The notes under the pieces are model-generated. The model was given only the letters and a program-made list of their open reading frames with translations. It was not told where the DNA came from and did not search any database. The translations under genes and the position numbers were made by a program. DNA of 64,000 bases from Eumeta japonica (taxonomy: Eukaryota > Arthropoda > Insecta > Lepidoptera > Psychidae): assembly GCA_005406025.1 (NCBI GenBank), contig BGZK01000764.1, forward strand, positions 1 to 64,000, in the 5' to 3' direction. Numbering within the stretch: the stretch's first letter is position 1; every line of letters starts with the position of its first letter. Positions 35,582 through 64,000 of the stretch are shown piece after piece.

Positions 35582-64000
<28,419 letters not shown>

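Overview
This window looks like AT-rich insect nuclear DNA, most probably from a moth or butterfly. The evidence is three intron-split animal genes with canonical GT/AG junctions, long AT-rich introns full of short non-autonomous elements of kinds common in Lepidoptera, a mariner relic, and non-LTR retrotransposon fragments. There is no bacterial operon, phage, CRISPR array or convincing tRNA gene.

Layout. (1) 1-1047: 3' end of a Jockey-like non-LTR retrotransposon. (2) 3173-11437, plus strand: the insect homologue of the centriole-capping protein CP110, with six exons plus a candidate alternative exon at 8460-8545. Its large second exon is interrupted by several small frame breaks. (3) 11438-17852: AT-rich intergenic DNA between converging genes, with a GC-rich island and a MITE. 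(4) 17853-32778, minus strand: Uba1, the ubiquitin-activating enzyme E1, in eight exons that together give about 1,040 residues. Seven exons are clean; exon 7 carries a cluster of small indels, and the exon 3/exon 4 junction lacks an AG acceptor at the expected place. (5) 32779-35581: head-to-head intergenic region. (6) 35582 to beyond the right edge, plus strand: the first three exons of a SEC14-like protein of the Drosophila retm (real-time) / vertebrate SEC14L1/5 type, encoding the start of its PRELI/MSF1 domain. Its first intron is about 24 kb and holds many repeats and fold-back structures.

The three genes have unrelated roles (centriole length and cilium control, ubiquitin activation, lipid-binding trafficking protein). 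Nothing here suggests a functional cluster; it is ordinary gene neighbourhood. Interest lies in the splice-site anomaly of Uba1, the phase-matched alternative exons of CP110, localised frame damage in two otherwise conserved genes, two near-identical-length perfect hairpins tied to a GGGTTCCG repeat family, and a nested inverted repeat containing TTAGG units. I found no convincing new multi-gene system.

All exon calls come from reading splice signals and matching remembered protein families; no alignment or transcript data were available.
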